Positions 63,301-64,000 of a stretch of DNA of 64,000 nucleotides are shown piece by piece (within the stretch, counting starts at the first letter, position 1; the number at the start of each line of letters is the position of its first letter). Under the pieces are notes generated by a model, which was given only the letters and a program-made list of their open reading frames with translations, was not told the DNA's origin and searched no databases. A program made the position numbers and the translations under genes. The stretch is from NCBI RefSeq assembly GCF_003710085.1, contig NZ_CP033324.1:3597501-3661500 (forward strand). The letters are read 5' to 3'. This DNA comes from Nocardioides pantholopis. GTDB taxonomy: Bacteria; Actinomycetota; Actinomycetes; Propionibacteriales; Nocardioidaceae.

Positions 63301-63819
63301 CCACGAGTCGTCGGGGTCGACGTGGACCTTCGGGTTGCCGTGGTACTTCACGACGGTGGTGAACTCGCCCTCGACCGGCGTCGCAGGGGTGATGATCAGC
63401 TTGAACTTGATCGCGGCGTTGTCCTGGACCCGCTCGAACGTCGCGGGCTGGCCGTCGACGGTGACCGAGTCGATCTCCAGGCCCTCGAAGTCCAGGGAGA
63501 ACGAGCGTAGCGGCGCGCCGGTCGTCGCGGCGACCATGGTGGTCGAGGCGGACCCGAAGTTGCCGGTCATCATGGAGCCGACGACGCCGGTGGCGTTCCA
63601 GGCGATGTCCACGTCGTAGTGCAGCGCGTCGTACCCACCGTTGCCGACGTGCGGGAAAATGGCGTCCCCGGCAGTCTGCGGGCCGTCGACGGGGGCGACG
63701 GGATCGGCGTACGACGGCGCCGCCGTCGCGCCGAGCCCGCTCGCCATCAGCACGATCGGCACGGCCCGAGCGGCGGTCCTGCGCCACCGGGAGTGCCCGG
63801 CAGTTCTGGTCAAGGTCAT
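60322..63819 (-). CDS. Secreted M1-family aminopeptidase with six Ig-like repeats
   Basis: 1165 residues. Signal peptide, then the M1 N-domain and catalytic domain with HELAHQWYGDN (His364) and the Glu in INEGMGTW. YALETQDR replaces the exopeptidase motif GxMEN, as in many secreted actinobacterial M1 enzymes. From about residue 670, six 80-90-residue repeats follow (pattern GTWDxGTTLSYxW ... VTVTGTxxGY). These probably bind the wall or substrate. ATG 63819 has AAGGA five bases upstream; ATG 63825 is also in frame. Confidence 0.9.
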   Translation of the reverse strand: MTLTRTAGHSRWRRTAARAVPIVLMASGLGATAAPSYADPVAPVDGPQTAGDAIFPHVGNGGYDALHYDVDIAWNATGVVGSMMTGNFGSASTTMVAATTGAPLRSFSLDFEGLEIDSVTVDGQPATFERVQDNAAIKFKLIITPATPVEGEFTTVVKYHGNPKVHVDPDDSWEGWAPTTDGAIFMGQPVGSMAGYPNNNTPGDKATYTFSLDIPSTLTSATGTGPAAAVSNGELVSRTPSVNGRRTTWEWVQEKQMASELALISIGRYDVMESQVTLASGRVIPEWSFMDAALSDANKTTIRNRRTQIGPIINRLESIFGPYPGNSTGVVIDTVPSGINYALETQDRSFFPSAGSVNGNTLIHELAHQWYGDNVSPGLWTDIWINEGMGTWAPTWHNSVLAPATPNPAAVETTYYNSWNGTAPTSANWRTPPGAQTDPSDLYGYQTYTRGAQFWEALRTVLRDRDFFAVMKEWQTTYAGQSPRGDRLKDLAEEISGHDLDAFWQDWIYDADKPAWPAKYDVSLTSTPGQGTQASGTAMTYTLSAANTGRVALTDGVVTVDITALTDDATLGTLPAGVTRSGNTLTWTVPTTATGTTATVEIPVTITGSATSPRETIFATADAASLGGACAVCGALETAPRPVVAGTPAVGAPLTADTTDWPAGTTVAAYQWAVGGLPVAGATEATYIPTAADVRKIVTVAVTGTAPGFAPTRRISIPTAGVVPGTQTGTPTPSLSATPQVGVQVSAVTGDWDAGTTLSYQWKVAGADVGMESSYTPVVADAGRALTVAVTGTRDGYAQVTRTSVAVDVAPGAPVLTPAPVLDGAPVVGAPVTVAPGTWDAGTTLSYRWALDGNGLEGVGGTSFTPRAVDLGKTLVVTVTGTRTGYATVSRASEPVVIAGGTLETAPMPTIDGTPAVGTVLTAVPGPWDDGVTLSYRWLVGDVEVGVGATYTPTAADLGKPVAVAVTGSKPGYDAVTLMAETPGVAAGTLAATPVPTVSGAARFGSTLAAATGRWDDGVTPAYQWLRNGRPIAGATAASYRLGISDLGARITVAVTGTKAGYTAVTRTSAATATVARATLGSGTVKVSGKARVGKVLKARATGFGNGVKVNYAWYAGSKRIGSKATVKLGRSTAGKKVTVKVTVTKVGHVTATVTSRATAKVKRK

Positions 63820-63892
63820 CTGCATCCTTAGTCGGTCGGATCGATGGGTCCCGAGACCCAGGTGACCGTAGGCACAGATCGTTTCCCGAGCG

Positions 63893-64000
63893 TTAAGGAG
63901 ATGTCCGATCGTCAGACGAGGTCTGGACCTGTGAGCGCGAGGGGGCGGCGAACTCGATCACCCGGGTGATGCGGGCCACGGCGCGCCGGATCCCAAACCG
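63893..64000 (-). CDS. C-terminal end of a gene entering from the right edge
   Basis: The last 35 codons are visible, including RRAVARITRVIEFAAPSRS, ending in TAA at 63893-63895. The frame is open to the edge. No family can be named from this fragment. It is upstream of the M1 gene on the same strand, 74 bp away. Confidence 0.45.
   Translation of the reverse strand, partial: RFGIRRAVARITRVIEFAAPSRSQVQTSSDDRTSP

Noticed and set aside
60316..63510. Open plus-strand frame across the M1 aminopeptidase
   Set aside because: It is antisense to a protein with HELAH zinc motif and signal peptide, and has shadow-like Gly/Arg/Val composition.

Overview
The window is high-GC DNA with the codon bias, leaderless starts and gene content of an actinobacterium. 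A mycothiol synthase, a GlnR-type regulator, an SseC/CysA2/ThiX sulfur cluster and a class E sortase sit close together. Dispersed intergenic repeats of the 'GATCTCGACACG...GCTCGATCACC' type also occur. All of this fits a Nocardioides-like member of the Propionibacteriales; the genus is an inference. There is no phage, plasmid, rRNA, tRNA or CRISPR signature. This is ordinary chromosome, but it carries several unusual surface proteins and repeat families.

Layout. 1-1.7 kb: a secreted DUF11 protein running off the left edge, divergent from a class E sortase. 1.7-7.5 kb: a sulfur/redox block (sseC, cysA2-type sulfurtransferase, DUF4395) headed by a 25-residue cysteine-type leader peptide, then thiX, two small membrane proteins, hsp20, a MoaD-like carrier protein, glnR and mshD. 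The gene order resembles Rv0814c-Rv0819 of Mycobacterium tuberculosis. 7.5-10.4 kb: small proteins and a coupled nitrobindin-fur-ygfZ operon, with a decayed dsrE-like fragment beside it. 10.4-13.6 kb: a 1063-residue Ala/Glu coiled-coil protein built from 119-residue repeats. 14-23.9 kb: a lipase, then ppk, DUF47 and PiT (phosphate) with a PHO-box-like repeat. These are followed by a TasA-like protein with a SipW signal peptidase fused to an HPt-like domain, a response regulator, mutT1 and an anchored protein. 23.9-27.6 kb: the copper operon csoR-copZ-membrane protein-copA with a clear CsoR operator. 27.7-33.6 kb: a 52-residue protein, a cold-shock protein, an 1101-residue hybrid histidine kinase, an SGNH hydrolase and a VOC protein. 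34-40.1 kb: an alcohol dehydrogenase, GNAT, DinB and DUF4234 proteins, an AraC regulator divergent from an NAD(P)-binding/DUF1772 pair, and a HAD dehalogenase. 40.3-45.5 kb: a 1735-residue secreted protein with a lectin-like region, nine DUF11 repeats and its own C-terminal sortase domain. 45.6-48.9 kb: an APC permease and an ECF sigma factor coupled to a membrane protein. 48.9-54.6 kb: a five-gene operon (metallo-lactonase, hydroxyacid-oxoacid transhydrogenase, FmdB zinc ribbon, aldehyde dehydrogenase, acyl-CoA synthetase) that resembles a gamma-butyrolactone/4-hydroxybutyrate pathway. 55.2-63.8 kb: a LOG-like protein, a large secreted zinc metalloprotease and a secreted M1 aminopeptidase with Ig-like repeats. 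The tail of one more minus-strand gene enters at the right edge.

How the parts work together. Sulfur supply appears to be controlled by attenuation on a cysteine-containing leader peptide. Phosphate storage and uptake (ppk, DUF47-PiT, mutT1) cluster around a PHO-box-like site. Copper efflux is self-regulated through CsoR. Many genes have a TAnnnT box 6-8 bases before ATG or GTG and no Shine-Dalgarno sequence, so leaderless transcription looks common. The most unusual items are the sortase-DUF11 fusion, the SipW-HPt fusion, the 119-residue-repeat coiled-coil protein and two families of intergenic palindromes.
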